A stretch of 64,000 nucleotides of DNA from an uncultured SAR86 cluster bacterium (lineage in GTDB: Bacteria > Pseudomonadota > Gammaproteobacteria > Magnimaribacterales > D2472). The stretch covers positions 248,001 through 312,000 of the forward strand of contig CACKRJ010000001.1 of NCBI GenBank assembly GCA_902602595.1, written 5' to 3'. Of this stretch, positions 47,405-56,914 are shown piece by piece (positions within the stretch are counted from its first letter, which is position 1; every line of letters starts with the position of its first letter). The notes beneath the pieces were generated by a model. It searched no databases. It saw nothing but the letters and a program-made list of their open reading frames with translations, and was not told where the DNA came from. The translations under genes and the position numbers were made by a program.

Positions 47405-49855
47405 ATGAATAATACAGAATTTTCAGATCACCTTATTCTTATATGCCAAATATTTATTATCTTGATAATTAATTCATCGTGTTCAAGTACAGGAGGTTCT
47501 GGCCCTCAACCAATTAATGAGTTCATAAATCCCACTCAAACAATAGTTGATCAAAGATATGAATTTCAACTATTTGAAAATAAAATGCAGTCTCCTTGGG
47601 GAGACGTCACTTATTCCTATGGCACTAGTGCATTTAGGTCTTCTGATGAATTTCCTTCTAACGAAAAATATAAAATAGAGGATTATGGTTTCTTGCAAGT
47701 TACGTCAAAAGGATCGCATCCAGGTGATAGCTCTAATCAGGATGAAATTACAACATCTGGTCCATGGGTCAATAATGGGCAATGGTTTGAGGCAAATTTA
47801 AATGGAGATGAATTTTCTGACTTGATCTATGTAGGCAATTCAATAGGAACAAGAGAATATGTTCCAGAAGATCTCATGATCACCTTTCTAAACGATGGTA
47901 GCGGTCATTTTCAAATATCTCCAGAAATATTCCTTAATAACACTTTTCCATGTGTTCACGGGGGAACTAATTGGCTTAATACAGATACAAATGATCCAAA
48001 GAAAGAATGCGGAAATCAACAAGACTACTCTAACGGAAAAATCGTAGCTGACTTTAATGGGGATGGGATCAGTGATTATTATGATACAAGCATATTATAT
48101 CTAAGTAATAATGGAAAATTAGAAAATAAGAGTCTCTCAAACTTACCAAGTTTATTTTTTGAAGAAGGTCATGGGCAGATCTTTGCGCATGATGCTTCCC
48201 ATGGCGATTTAGATAATGATGGTGATTTAGACATATTTGTTCCAATCTTTGATAACACAAAACTCGGATACTCGTTTGGTGGAGAAATAGATGAATGCTC
48301 AGGATGCACTCAAAATATACCTTTTACAGCACTAATCAATGATGGTTCAGGGAATTTTAAAGCAAATCATAATTTTCCAGAATTTGAATGGTTAACAGTA
48401 GATTACGATAACCATGGAGCAAATATAGACAAGTTATGGCCAACAACTGCAGTAATTGCTGACTTTAATAATGATGGCTATGGAGATATAGCATTTGGCT
48501 GGTTTAACCCTCGTATCTCAGCTTTATATGGTTTTAGTGAAAACAGTGCTGGAGCAGTTTACCTAAACAATGGATCAAATGATTGGAATCAACTTGGTTT
48601 TATTGAATTGCCTGCAAATTTCTTTGGCTCAAATGGAAATGCTAATGACATGGAGGCATTTGACTTTGATGATGATGGTTTTGTAGATATTGTTATGGCT
48701 TCAACTATTCATGAGCCTTATTATGAATCGAGAGTAATTCAATTTTTTAGAAATATGAATGGGGAGAACTTTGAAGATGTAACTAATGAAAAATATCCTG
48801 ATTATTCTATTTATGCAGATGGAAATCCGTTCTCTAGTTATTGGATTGGTCAAGGAAAAATACGAATAGTAGATTATGACCATGATGGTGATTTGGATAT
48901 TATTGATTCAAATACTAGAACCTATGTACTGTTAAATGAAGACAATACCTATAGATTCTATGATGATTTTGTTGATGAAGATGAGGATAGAATATTATGG
49001 CCAGTAGAGATAGACGGCAAGTACCACTATGATTTTATTGGTTCAAATGTAAAATGTTCTGGAGATTCTTGTACAACAAATTTCTTTCAAGTTTTAGATC
49101 CATTAAATGAAGACTTATTAAAAAATTTTCTATCCAAGGGAAATATTTATTCAAATAGTATTTTGACATCCGTTGCCCAATACAATCATGTAAGAAGGGT
49201 TTCAAGAAACAGCAGATTTATCTATAAAGATACAAGAGAATCTTTTCTTTTAGGTTATAACTCAATTCTAAATGACAAAATAAAATTATTTACCGGTTCA
49301 TCTGAGGGAAAATTGCACGGAAATTTTATTGGCATATCTAAAAACATATTTTCAGTAAGAACTGGTTTAATTTTTTCAGATAATTATTCAAAAAATATTA
49401 GCAATGTAGATTTTTTAGGAAGCTCATTTGCAAGATTAGAATTTAAAACATCTTCAGTATTTGTTGAAAAATCGACAGTTTTGAAGAACTTGATTTTAAA
49501 TTTTGGGATTGCGCATGAGAAAATTTTTGTAGACTCATTTAAAGACATTGGCAGTTTTCAGAATATAGATTTTAAAAAATTAAACCTGAAAAGTCATAGT
49601 TACTTTATTGATCTGGATTACCCATTCACCCTCCTAGGCTTTACTGGGAATATAGGAATTAGCTCCTCAAAAAGAAATTTCACTTCTGCTCTTTACTTTG
49701 AATCTATAAATAATCTCATGTTCCCTTTAAAACCAAAAATGAACTACTTTGATGGAGAGCTAAGTCTTAATAGGGGTCCATTTTTTCTTTCAATCAAACA
49801 TCTCGAAGACAGGCCTCCGATAATTAATGTGGGTTTTAATATAAACATTAGATAA
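47405..49855 (+). CDS. FG-GAP/VCBS-repeat lipoprotein with a Tyr/Phe-rich beta-type C-terminal domain
   Basis: Lipobox-like IINSSC; repeats DFNGDGISDYYD, DLDNDGDLDIFVP, DFNNDGYGDIAFG, DFDDDGFVDIVMA, DYDHDGDLDIIDS. Confidence 0.8.
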   Translation: MNNTEFSDHLILICQIFIILIINSSCSSTGGSGPQPINEFINPTQTIVDQRYEFQLFENKMQSPWGDVTYSYGTSAFRSSDEFPSNEKYKIEDYGFLQVTSKGSHPGDSSNQDEITTSGPWVNNGQWFEANLNGDEFSDLIYVGNSIGTREYVPEDLMITFLNDGSGHFQISPEIFLNNTFPCVHGGTNWLNTDTNDPKKECGNQQDYSNGKIVADFNGDGISDYYDTSILYLSNNGKLENKSLSNLPSLFFEEGHGQIFAHDASHGDLDNDGDLDIFVPIFDNTKLGYSFGGEIDECSGCTQNIPFTALINDGSGNFKANHNFPEFEWLTVDYDNHGANIDKLWPTTAVIADFNNDGYGDIAFGWFNPRISALYGFSENSAGAVYLNNGSNDWNQLGFIELPANFFGSNGNANDMEAFDFDDDGFVDIVMASTIHEPYYESRVIQFFRNMNGENFEDVTNEKYPDYSIYADGNPFSSYWIGQGKIRIVDYDHDGDLDIIDSNTRTYVLLNEDNTYRFYDDFVDEDEDRILWPVEIDGKYHYDFIGSNVKCSGDSCTTNFFQVLDPLNEDLLKNFLSKGNIYSNSILTSVAQYNHVRRVSRNSRFIYKDTRESFLLGYNSILNDKIKLFTGSSEGKLHGNFIGISKNIFSVRTGLIFSDNYSKNISNVDFLGSSFARLEFKTSSVFVEKSTVLKNLILNFGIAHEKIFVDSFKDIGSFQNIDFKKLNLKSHSYFIDLDYPFTLLGFTGNIGISSSKRNFTSALYFESINNLMFPLKPKMNYFDGELSLNRGPFFLSIKHLEDRPPIINVGFNINIR

Positions 49856-49875
49856 GTTTTAATAGTTTTTAATAA

Positions 49876-49934
49876 TGGTGGGCCCGGGAGGACTCGAACC
49901 TCCGACCAATGGATTATGAGTCCACTGCTCTAAC
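49876..49934 (-). repeat. Partial copy (3' 59 nt) of tRNA(CAU): candidate distal att site
   Basis: Base-for-base identical to 51464-51522 of the intact tRNA gene; diverges abruptly on both sides. Confidence 0.9.
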
Positions 49935-49976
49935 TTAAAAATGCTTTTAGAATGGGGGCTAGAAACCTATATTTAA

Positions 49977-50057
49977 TGGTTACCAACTGGTTACCAAAAT
50001 TTTGCCAATTTTGAGAGAAATTTTATAACTCACTTTGTGGTTACCATATGGTTACCA
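49977..50057. repeat. Four copies of TGGTTACCA in two pairs (candidate integrase arm-type sites)
   Basis: Copies at 49977-49985, 49988-49996, 50038-50046, 50049-50057; 11 bp within pairs, 61 bp between pairs. Confidence 0.85.
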
Positions 50058-50102
50058 AGATTTTTCATTATTTTCAGCTACAGTGTTCTGCAAAAATAAA
50101 AG

Positions 50103-50115
50103 TACTTGACAAGTA
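50103..50115. promoter_or_regulatory. Palindrome TACTTG-A-CAAGTA overlapping a TTGACA (-35-like) upstream of the CobW-type gene
   Basis: Perfect 6-bp arms; TTGACA at 50106-50111; a -10 match is weak (GATTAA at 17-bp spacing). Confidence 0.4.
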
Positions 50116-50153
50116 TGCTACTCTGAATGATTAACTTTTCTTAGGATTCCAAA

Positions 50154-51368
50154 ATGCAAAATAATGTATCTAACAGATTACCTGTTACTGTGCTCTCTGG
50201 CTTTCTAGGGGCTGGGAAAACAACTGTTCTAAGTCACATACTTAATAATCGTGAAGGCAAAAAAGTAGCCGTTATTGTTAATGATATGAGTGAAATTAAT
50301 ATCGATGCAGCCATGATCAAAAGCGATGTATCGCTTAATCATAGCGAGGAAAAATTAGTTGAAATGAGTAATGGTTGCATTTGCTGCACACTGCGTGAAG
50401 ATCTGCTCCTAGAGGTTAATAAGCTAGCAAAAGATAATAAATTTGATTATTTAGTGATTGAATCAACAGGAATTTCAGAGCCATTGCCCGTTGCTGAAAC
50501 TTTTACTTTCGCAGATGAAGAAGGTATTTCTCTATCAGATGTAGCAAAGCTAGATACCATGGTAACCGTCGTCGATGCTGTTAACTTCTTAAAAGATTAC
50601 GAGGAAGCAAAGTACCTTCAAGATACTGGAGAATCATTGGGCGAGGATGATGAACGCAGTGTAGCTGATCTGTTAGTTGATCAGATAGAATTTGCTGATG
50701 TTCTTTTAGTTAGCAAAATAGATTTAGTAGATGCAGAAGATATTGAAAAACTTAATGCCATTCTTAAAAGTCTCAATACGCACGCTAAAATCATTCCAAT
50801 AACTCAAGGCCAGGTCTCTACTGATGATGTCCTTAATACCGGCCTCTTTGATTTTGAAAATGCAAGACAAGCTCCAGGATGGTTAAAAGAAATGCGTGGT
50901 GATCATATTCCTGAAACAGAGGAATACGGCATCAGTAGTTTTAGCTATGTTGCACGTCGCCCTTTTTATCCACAAAAGTTTTATGAGTTCCTTCACGGAA
51001 CTGAGCAATATGGAAAATTAATTCGATCAAAAGGCTTTTTTTGGTTAGGGTCTCGCCTTGAATATGCTGGTCAATGGAGTCAAGCAGGCGGGATTGCAAG
51101 ATATGGTTTTGCAGGAAGATTTTGGAAATCTGTTCCGAAACAGGATTGGCCTACAGACAGAGAGTATCTTGAATCAATTGAAGAATCATGGGTTGAGCCT
51201 TTTGGTGATATGCGTCAGGAATTAGTTTTTATTGGTCAAAACCTTAATAAAACTGCGATGATTGATGCTTTAAATGATTGCTTGGTATCTGAAGAGGATC
51301 TTGATAGAGGAGAAGATTTTTGGGAATCTTTGAGCGATCCTTTTCCACCATGGTCAGAAATTCAATAA
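50154..51368 (+). CDS. CobW/ZigA-type G3E GTPase (metallochaperone-like)
   Basis: [18 protein letters not shown] Walker [14 protein letters not shown] metal motif, SKIDLVD, C-terminal CobW domain. Confidence 0.93.
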   Translation: MQNNVSNRLPVTVLSGFLGAGKTTVLSHILNNREGKKVAVIVNDMSEINIDAAMIKSDVSLNHSEEKLVEMSNGCICCTLREDLLLEVNKLAKDNKFDYLVIESTGISEPLPVAETFTFADEEGISLSDVAKLDTMVTVVDAVNFLKDYEEAKYLQDTGESLGEDDERSVADLLVDQIEFADVLLVSKIDLVDAEDIEKLNAILKSLNTHAKIIPITQGQVSTDDVLNTGLFDFENARQAPGWLKEMRGDHIPETEEYGISSFSYVARRPFYPQKFYEFLHGTEQYGKLIRSKGFFWLGSRLEYAGQWSQAGGIARYGFAGRFWKSVPKQDWPTDREYLESIEESWVEPFGDMRQELVFIGQNLNKTAMIDALNDCLVSEEDLDRGEDFWESLSDPFPPWSEIQ

Positions 51369-51376
51369 AAAAATAA

Positions 51377-51463
51377 TGGAAAACACTAAAGCCGTATGCT
51401 GCTAAGTCACTTCGTAAAGAGTTAAGCAAACGAATAGAGCAAATGACTCGATTGGGTTATTAG
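51377..51463 (+). pseudogene. Possible gene remnant: stop-to-stop fragment WKTLKPYAAKSLRKELSKRIEQMTRLGY*
   Basis: 28 open codons without a start, ending exactly at the base before the att-type duplication. Confidence 0.2.
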
Positions 51464-51540
51464 TGGTGGGCCCGGGAGGACTCGAACCTCCGACCAATGG
51501 ATTATGAGTCCACTGCTCTAACCAACTGAGCTACAGGCCC
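51464..51540 (-). tRNA. tRNA with CAU anticodon, most likely tRNA-Ile2 (lysidine type); tRNA-Met alternative
   Basis: GGGCCTGTAGCTCAGTTGGTTAGAGCAGTGGACTCATAATCCATTGGTCGGAGGTTCGAGTCCTCCCGGGCCCACCA; C4-G69 and C5-G68 pairs fit TilS identity; encoded CCA. Confidence 0.93.
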
Positions 51541-51621
51541 AAAAACATATATGTTTTAGAGCGGGTCATTATATAAGAATAAATCTCTTAGGGAAGTGTT
51601 AGTGATGTTTCAAGTTTTATC

Positions 51622-52278
51622 ATGGGTTATTATTCTTATATGATTAATTTAGATGGAGTCCAATCTTTTGCAGAGGGTGGTAACAGGAAATGTTACATCA
51701 ATCCAACAAATCCAAAAAGGTGCCTCAAAGTACTTCATGAGAATATCTTGCAGAATCTCCAGAAAAATTCAGCTTGGTATAAGCATCTAGGAAATAGTGA
51801 TGGTCTTGATGATAATTTACGTGAAGAAAAGGCATATAAACAAAAAGCCATTAAATATCCAATAAATTCATCTATTTGGGATCATTTAGCTAAGTGGTAT
51901 GGAATGGTTGAAACAAACTTAGGGCCTGCATCAGAAACTGAGCTTATTACAAATGATGGAGAAATCGCGGAGACTTTAGAAGCGTATCTTTTTAGAGAAG
52001 GGTTAACCCCAGAGATAAAAACAGCATTAAGCACCTTTGAATCTTGGCTTAGAACTCATCAGGTATTGACTAAAAATATCATCCCTCATAATGTTGTTAT
52101 TAAAAAAGAAAATGGACCTTTAACCCTGAAGATAATTGACGGACTAGGAAGCAAATCATTCATACCGCTTCCTAAATATAGTAAATTTTTTGCAAGAATC
52201 TATGTCGATAGACGCATAGATCTAATGTGGAGCAGAATTCATTGGGACCTAAGCGGCAGAATTGGAAATTGGAAATAA
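51622..52278 (+). CDS. YrbL-family (PhoP-regulated) protein
   Basis: FAEGGNRKCYINPTNPKRCLKV; LTKNIIPHNVVIKK; LKIIDGLGSKSFIPL resembles YrbL. Confidence 0.75.
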   Translation: MGYYSYMINLDGVQSFAEGGNRKCYINPTNPKRCLKVLHENILQNLQKNSAWYKHLGNSDGLDDNLREEKAYKQKAIKYPINSSIWDHLAKWYGMVETNLGPASETELITNDGEIAETLEAYLFREGLTPEIKTALSTFESWLRTHQVLTKNIIPHNVVIKKENGPLTLKIIDGLGSKSFIPLPKYSKFFARIYVDRRIDLMWSRIHWDLSGRIGNWK

Positions 52279-52283
52279 ACCCC

Positions 52284-54089
52284 TTACTCGTCTAAAAAAT
52301 TCTTTAAATGGCTTGAGCGACTGGGATGTCTCAATTTTCGTAAAGCCTTGGCTTCTATTTGACGAATTCTTTCTCTAGTAACATCAAATTGTTTACCAAC
52401 TTCTTCCAGGGTGTGATCTGTATTCATACCAATACCAAATCTCATTCTTAAGACCTTAGCTTCTCTAGCAGTTAATGATGAAAGAACGTCATCAGTAGCA
52501 AAATGAAGGCTGCCTTCAGTGGCATTATCCAATGGAGAATGAATCACCGTATCTTCTATAAAATCACCTAAGTTTGAATCTTCATCATCACCAATAGGTG
52601 TTTCCATTGAAATTGGTTCTTTAGCAATTTTTAGAACTTTTCTGACTTTATCCTCAGGCATATCTAGCTCTTTGCTTAGCTCTTCTGGAGTAGGTTCTCT
52701 ACCCATATCTTGCATCATCTGGCGAGATACTCGATTTAATTTATTGATAGTTTCAATCATATGAACAGGTATTCTTATCGTCCTAGCCTGATCGGCAATA
52801 GATCTTGTAATAGCTTGCCTAATCCACCAAGTTGCATAAGTAGAAAATTTGTAGCCTCTTCTGTACTCAAACTTATCAACTGCTTTCATCAGCCCAATGT
52901 TGCCTTCTTGAATTAAATCTAAAAACTGTAAACCTCTATTTGTATATTTTTTAGCAATTGAAATAACCAGCCTAAGGTTAGCTTCAACCATATCTTTTTT
53001 AGCACGCCTCATTTTTGTTTCGCCCATAGACATGGCACGATTGATTTCTTTAATATCTTTTAAATTTAATCCAACTCTCTCCTCAACAGCTTTAATTGCT
53101 TTCTGTGCTATCACTACATCAGGTTTAATATGCTCTAAAGATTTTTTGGAGTACTTTTTATTGCTCATCAAAGAATCTACCCACTTTACCTTAGTAATAT
53201 TTTCTTTGTACATTGCAATAAAGTCTTTTCTAGGAATTCGAGCTGATTTTACAAATAGAAATTGAATTCTTTTCTCATGTAGACGAATTTCAGCCAAATC
53301 ACTACGTGCAAAGAAGGACAAATCTTCAAACATTTTTGGTGAAAATTTAAGAAACTGAAAAATTAAGCCTAGTTTCGTAAATTCAGCTCTAGCTTCTTTG
53401 GAGTGTCTCCCTTTTGATTCTAGAACTTTATTTGTCTTATTAAATTGACGTTTTAAATTCGTCATACGCCTTTGAACTTCAACTAGATCTGGACCGTTAT
53501 CAATTTCTTCATCGCTTTCTTCTAGTTGTTTGGCTTTTTCACTCCCTGGACCTGCTGAAGGAACTTCTTCCATCTCTTCAAGAAATCCTGTAAGAAGCTC
53601 GCTAAGTTTTTTTTCTTCGGTTTTTACCTGCTCATAAAAATTAATAATATGCTCAACAATTCCTGGATAATGGACACTTGCATCAAGCAAATCACGCATC
53701 CCTTCTTCAATACGTTTAGCAATTTCAATTTCGCCTTCTCGAGTTAGCAAATCTACTGTGCCCATTTCACGCATGTACATTCTTACTGGATCAGTTGTTC
53801 GACCAGTTTCATTTTCAACAGCGGCTAAAGCTTCAGCGGCTTGCTCAAGAGCAATATCATCTTGATCATCAGATGATTCAGAAAGCATAAGAGTGTCTGC
53901 ATCAGGCGCAGTCTCATGCACTTGCAGACCCAAATCATTGATCATGCCAATAATTTCATCAACCTGATCAGGATCAGAAATATCTTCTGGTAAATGATCG
54001 TTTACGTCTGCATAAGTTAAATAGCCTTGCTCGCGGCCCTTCTCAATTAACTCTGCAATTCTTGAACCTTGTTTTTTTAACTTATCCAC
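52284..54089 (-). CDS. rpoD: RNA polymerase sigma factor RpoD (sigma-70)
   Basis: [54 protein letters not shown]; region 4 HTH. Confidence 0.98.
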   Translation of the reverse strand: MDKLKKQGSRIAELIEKGREQGYLTYADVNDHLPEDISDPDQVDEIIGMINDLGLQVHETAPDADTLMLSESSDDQDDIALEQAAEALAAVENETGRTTDPVRMYMREMGTVDLLTREGEIEIAKRIEEGMRDLLDASVHYPGIVEHIINFYEQVKTEEKKLSELLTGFLEEMEEVPSAGPGSEKAKQLEESDEEIDNGPDLVEVQRRMTNLKRQFNKTNKVLESKGRHSKEARAEFTKLGLIFQFLKFSPKMFEDLSFFARSDLAEIRLHEKRIQFLFVKSARIPRKDFIAMYKENITKVKWVDSLMSNKKYSKKSLEHIKPDVVIAQKAIKAVEERVGLNLKDIKEINRAMSMGETKMRRAKKDMVEANLRLVISIAKKYTNRGLQFLDLIQEGNIGLMKAVDKFEYRRGYKFSTYATWWIRQAITRSIADQARTIRIPVHMIETINKLNRVSRQMMQDMGREPTPEELSKELDMPEDKVRKVLKIAKEPISMETPIGDDEDSNLGDFIEDTVIHSPLDNATEGSLHFATDDVLSSLTAREAKVLRMRFGIGMNTDHTLEEVGKQFDVTRERIRQIEAKALRKLRHPSRSSHLKNFLDE

Positions 54090-54141
54090 TCAATGCCTCT
54101 TTCTAAATCCTTAACTTTATGTGATGCCAAATTTGATTTTT

Positions 54142-55902
54142 TCAATCTTGTTTTGAACTTAATTTTTTTAACCAATTTCGATCATCGTCAGTGATTTCTT
54201 GCTTTTTTAAGATGATTTGCTGTAAATCTCTTCTTTCTGCTGGCGTAATCGATCTGACATTATACTTGTCTTTGAGTGTTTGCTCTCTATCTTTTTGATT
54301 TTTTAATAAAATATCCATGCAGTCATTTACAAGCTTAAATGCGTTCTTTTCAGACAATTCAAGTCCTGCGACTACAGCTTCTGAGAAATATCCCTTGATT
54401 TGATCTGATTCAAGACTTTCAATAACTCTGGACGGTTTGATATCTGGTGTTTGTCTATATAAATCAAGAATTACAAATAAAAAGTTAAATTTGGGATCAT
54501 CTTTCAATTCATCGAATATAGATTCTTGAGCAATTGCAGGAAAAGCTAGCAAAGAGCTAAAAATGTTAATGACAGCTTTTACTCTGACTGGAATATTTGC
54601 ATTTGATCTCATTGCATTTTCTGATTTAGCTTTTCTAATTTCCGGACTTTTAGGTGCATCCATAGTCTTAATGTCCATGCCGCATAATTTAGATATCTCG
54701 TTGGCATACACCTCTTTAATGACAGAATTATTTATCTTATTTACTATGGGAATGGCGAAAGCAGCTGCCTGAGCTCTGCCCTCCAATGTTTCTAAGTTAA
54801 ATTCTTTGATCTTCGATAAAAAGTATGACGAAAGCGAAATTGACTCATCTAAAAGTTTTTGAAAAGCTTTTAATCCATGCTCATTAATATATGAATCTGG
54901 GTCATGGCCTTGATCAAAAAAAAGAAAATGGATATTAATATCTTCTCTAATAATTGGAAAAGTATTTTCGACTGCTTTCCAAGCTGCTTTTGCCCCAGCC
55001 AGATCACCATCAAATGCAAAAAATATTTTATTTGTGTAACGCATGATTTTAGAAACATGATTGGGAGTTACAGCAGTGCCTAGTGTTGCAACTGCGTTTT
55101 TGATGCCATGTTCATAAAGACCTATTACATCCATGTATCCCTCGACCACGATCAAAGAAGAAATATTTTTCTCTCGCTCTTTAACCTCATACAAACCAAA
55201 TAACTCATTTGATTTGTTAAAAAAAGAAGTTTCTGGAGAATTAAGATACTTAGGCTCCCCCTCATCTATGATTCTTCCTCCCATGGCAATAAAATCACCT
55301 TTTATATTTCTAATGGGAAAAATAATCCTGCCTCTAAATCGATCATAAAATCTATCATCCTTCTTGCTAAATAGCCCTGATTCATCCAGTTCTTTGTGAG
55401 GCATATCAGAACCGAAATGATTTAAAAGACCGTCCCACTTATCTTGAGCATAGCCGATGTTAAATTTCTTAGCAGTCGCTCCAGTAATCTTTCTATCTTT
55501 AAGATATTCCACAGCTTTGGGTGCAGTTTTTTCATTCAAATTGCCTTGGTAAAATTTAACAGCCTTTTCTACCAAGCCACTAGGTTTTGATTTTTCTAAT
55601 CTATTGTTTTCATAAGGTACCGTCATACCTGCTGCGCTTGCAAGCGTTTCGATAGCATCAACAAATTCTAAGTTTTCATAACGCCGAATAAAATGAATTG
55701 CATTACCAGATTCTTGGCAAACGAAACAATAAAAAAACTGTTTATCCTGATTAACAGCCATGGAGGGGTTTGAATCATCATGAAATGGACATTGGCACCA
55801 AAAATTTGATCCCTTTTTGTTTAAAGGTATGCGCCTACCCACTACATCAACGATATCTGTTTGATCTAATAGCTGATCAATAAAACTAGTTGGAATTGAC
55901 AT
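54142..55902 (-). CDS. dnaG: DNA primase
   Basis: Zinc ribbon CPFHDDSNPSMAVNQDKQFFYCFVC; TOPRIM VVEGYMDVIGLYEHG. Confidence 0.97.
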   Translation of the reverse strand: MSIPTSFIDQLLDQTDIVDVVGRRIPLNKKGSNFWCQCPFHDDSNPSMAVNQDKQFFYCFVCQESGNAIHFIRRYENLEFVDAIETLASAAGMTVPYENNRLEKSKPSGLVEKAVKFYQGNLNEKTAPKAVEYLKDRKITGATAKKFNIGYAQDKWDGLLNHFGSDMPHKELDESGLFSKKDDRFYDRFRGRIIFPIRNIKGDFIAMGGRIIDEGEPKYLNSPETSFFNKSNELFGLYEVKEREKNISSLIVVEGYMDVIGLYEHGIKNAVATLGTAVTPNHVSKIMRYTNKIFFAFDGDLAGAKAAWKAVENTFPIIREDINIHFLFFDQGHDPDSYINEHGLKAFQKLLDESISLSSYFLSKIKEFNLETLEGRAQAAAFAIPIVNKINNSVIKEVYANEISKLCGMDIKTMDAPKSPEIRKAKSENAMRSNANIPVRVKAVINIFSSLLAFPAIAQESIFDELKDDPKFNFLFVILDLYRQTPDIKPSRVIESLESDQIKGYFSEAVVAGLELSEKNAFKLVNDCMDILLKNQKDREQTLKDKYNVRSITPAERRDLQQIILKKQEITDDDRNWLKKLSSKQD

Positions 55903-56293
55903 GACGTTCGATCCAGTTGTCTAAAAATATTTTGGCTGCTAAATCATCGATGCGCTCATCTTTTGAATCTACTTGCATCAACTGCTTTGCCTCAAACGAG
56001 GTTAATCTCTCATCAACTAATTCACAAGGGATATTGCTAATCTTTTGAAGTTTCTTGAAAAATGGATCAACTTTTTTCATCATCTCGCTAGGAGTCCCAT
56101 CCATATTTAAGGGCTTGCCAACTAGTAATTGGTCAGGTTTCCATTCATTAATGAGCCTAGAAATTGTATTCCAAATTTCTTTGCCTTCACGAGCAACATT
56201 AAGCACTACTAAGGGAGAAGATGTCTTCGTAATAGTTTGCCCAACAGCCACGCCAATATGATGAGTGCCAAAATCAAAAGCTAAGATCTGCAT
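55886..56293 (-). CDS. ruvX: Putative Holliday junction resolvase RuvX/YqgF
   Basis: LAFDFGTHHIGVAVGQ; VDERLTSFEAKQ. Confidence 0.93.
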   Translation of the reverse strand: MQILAFDFGTHHIGVAVGQTITKTSSPLVVLNVAREGKEIWNTISRLINEWKPDQLLVGKPLNMDGTPSEMMKKVDPFFKKLQKISNIPCELVDERLTSFEAKQLMQVDSKDERIDDLAAKIFLDNWIERHVNSN

Positions 56294-56295
56294 TA

Positions 56296-56913
56296 CTAAG
56301 AATTTGTGAAATTCCAGTCTCGAACAATTTCAAGCTGTTGATAGTTTGCAACCATATCCTCTGGAAAAGGTTCAAATGGAGCTGATTGATATAAAATCCT
56401 CAATGCCAAAGCATCTAACATCGAATTCCCTGAAGACTGAAGAATATCTGCGTCTATTAAATTTCCCATATGGTCAATTATTGACTTAATTTGAACTCTA
56501 AAATTACCTTGAATAATATCTGAGCGAGAAATTTCATAGTATCCTGCTGTCTCAACCTGTCTTTGCCATGCATTTAAATAAATGGTTTCGAAACTTTGCA
56601 AGGATGAGTTAGATTCTAAACGTCTCACGCTAAACTGAGATTTATCTTGAAGATTAACATCTTGAGAAACCATTGCAGCTTGTTTAGTGGTTTGCTGAAT
56701 AAATTCCTTTCCATCCAGAGAACTGCCCTGCATATCAAACTCTCCATCAGCAAATTTAATATTCACAATTGCTTCTTTATTAAATTCCCATGGTTGCTGA
56801 ATAACAACAAAACTGATTCCAAAAATAACCACTCCATGGAACATTAAAGATGCAAGCATGGATTTTCTAAATCCCCATCTTTGAATTCTTTGTTTGTATA
56901 TCAGTGGCTGCAT
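56296..56913 (-). CDS. TonB-like energy transducer (C-terminal TonB domain)
   Basis: N-terminal TM helix; C-terminal YYEISRSDIIQGNFRVQIKSIIDHMGNLIDADILQSSGNSMLDALALRIL. Confidence 0.75.
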   Translation of the reverse strand: MQPLIYKQRIQRWGFRKSMLASLMFHGVVIFGISFVVIQQPWEFNKEAIVNIKFADGEFDMQGSSLDGKEFIQQTTKQAAMVSQDVNLQDKSQFSVRRLESNSSLQSFETIYLNAWQRQVETAGYYEISRSDIIQGNFRVQIKSIIDHMGNLIDADILQSSGNSMLDALALRILYQSAPFEPFPEDMVANYQQLEIVRDWNFTNS

Positions 56914-56914
56914 T

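Noticed and set aside
49977-50057. TGGTTACCA repeats as a CRISPR array
   Set aside because: 9-bp units with 2- and 41-bp gaps, no regular spacers and no cas genes
51244-51429. 61-aa minus-strand ORF at the end of the CobW-type gene
   Set aside because: Antisense to the conserved C-terminus; no family resemblance
51464-51540. Calling the CAU tRNA an initiator or elongator tRNA-Met
   Set aside because: C4-G69/C5-G68 acceptor pairs favour tRNA-Ile2 and the fully paired 1-72 end argues against initiator; elongator Met is not completely excluded without a covariance model
49861-51560. Intact prophage or genomic island with its own integrase
   Set aside because: No integrase, phage structural, or replication gene found between the tRNA repeats
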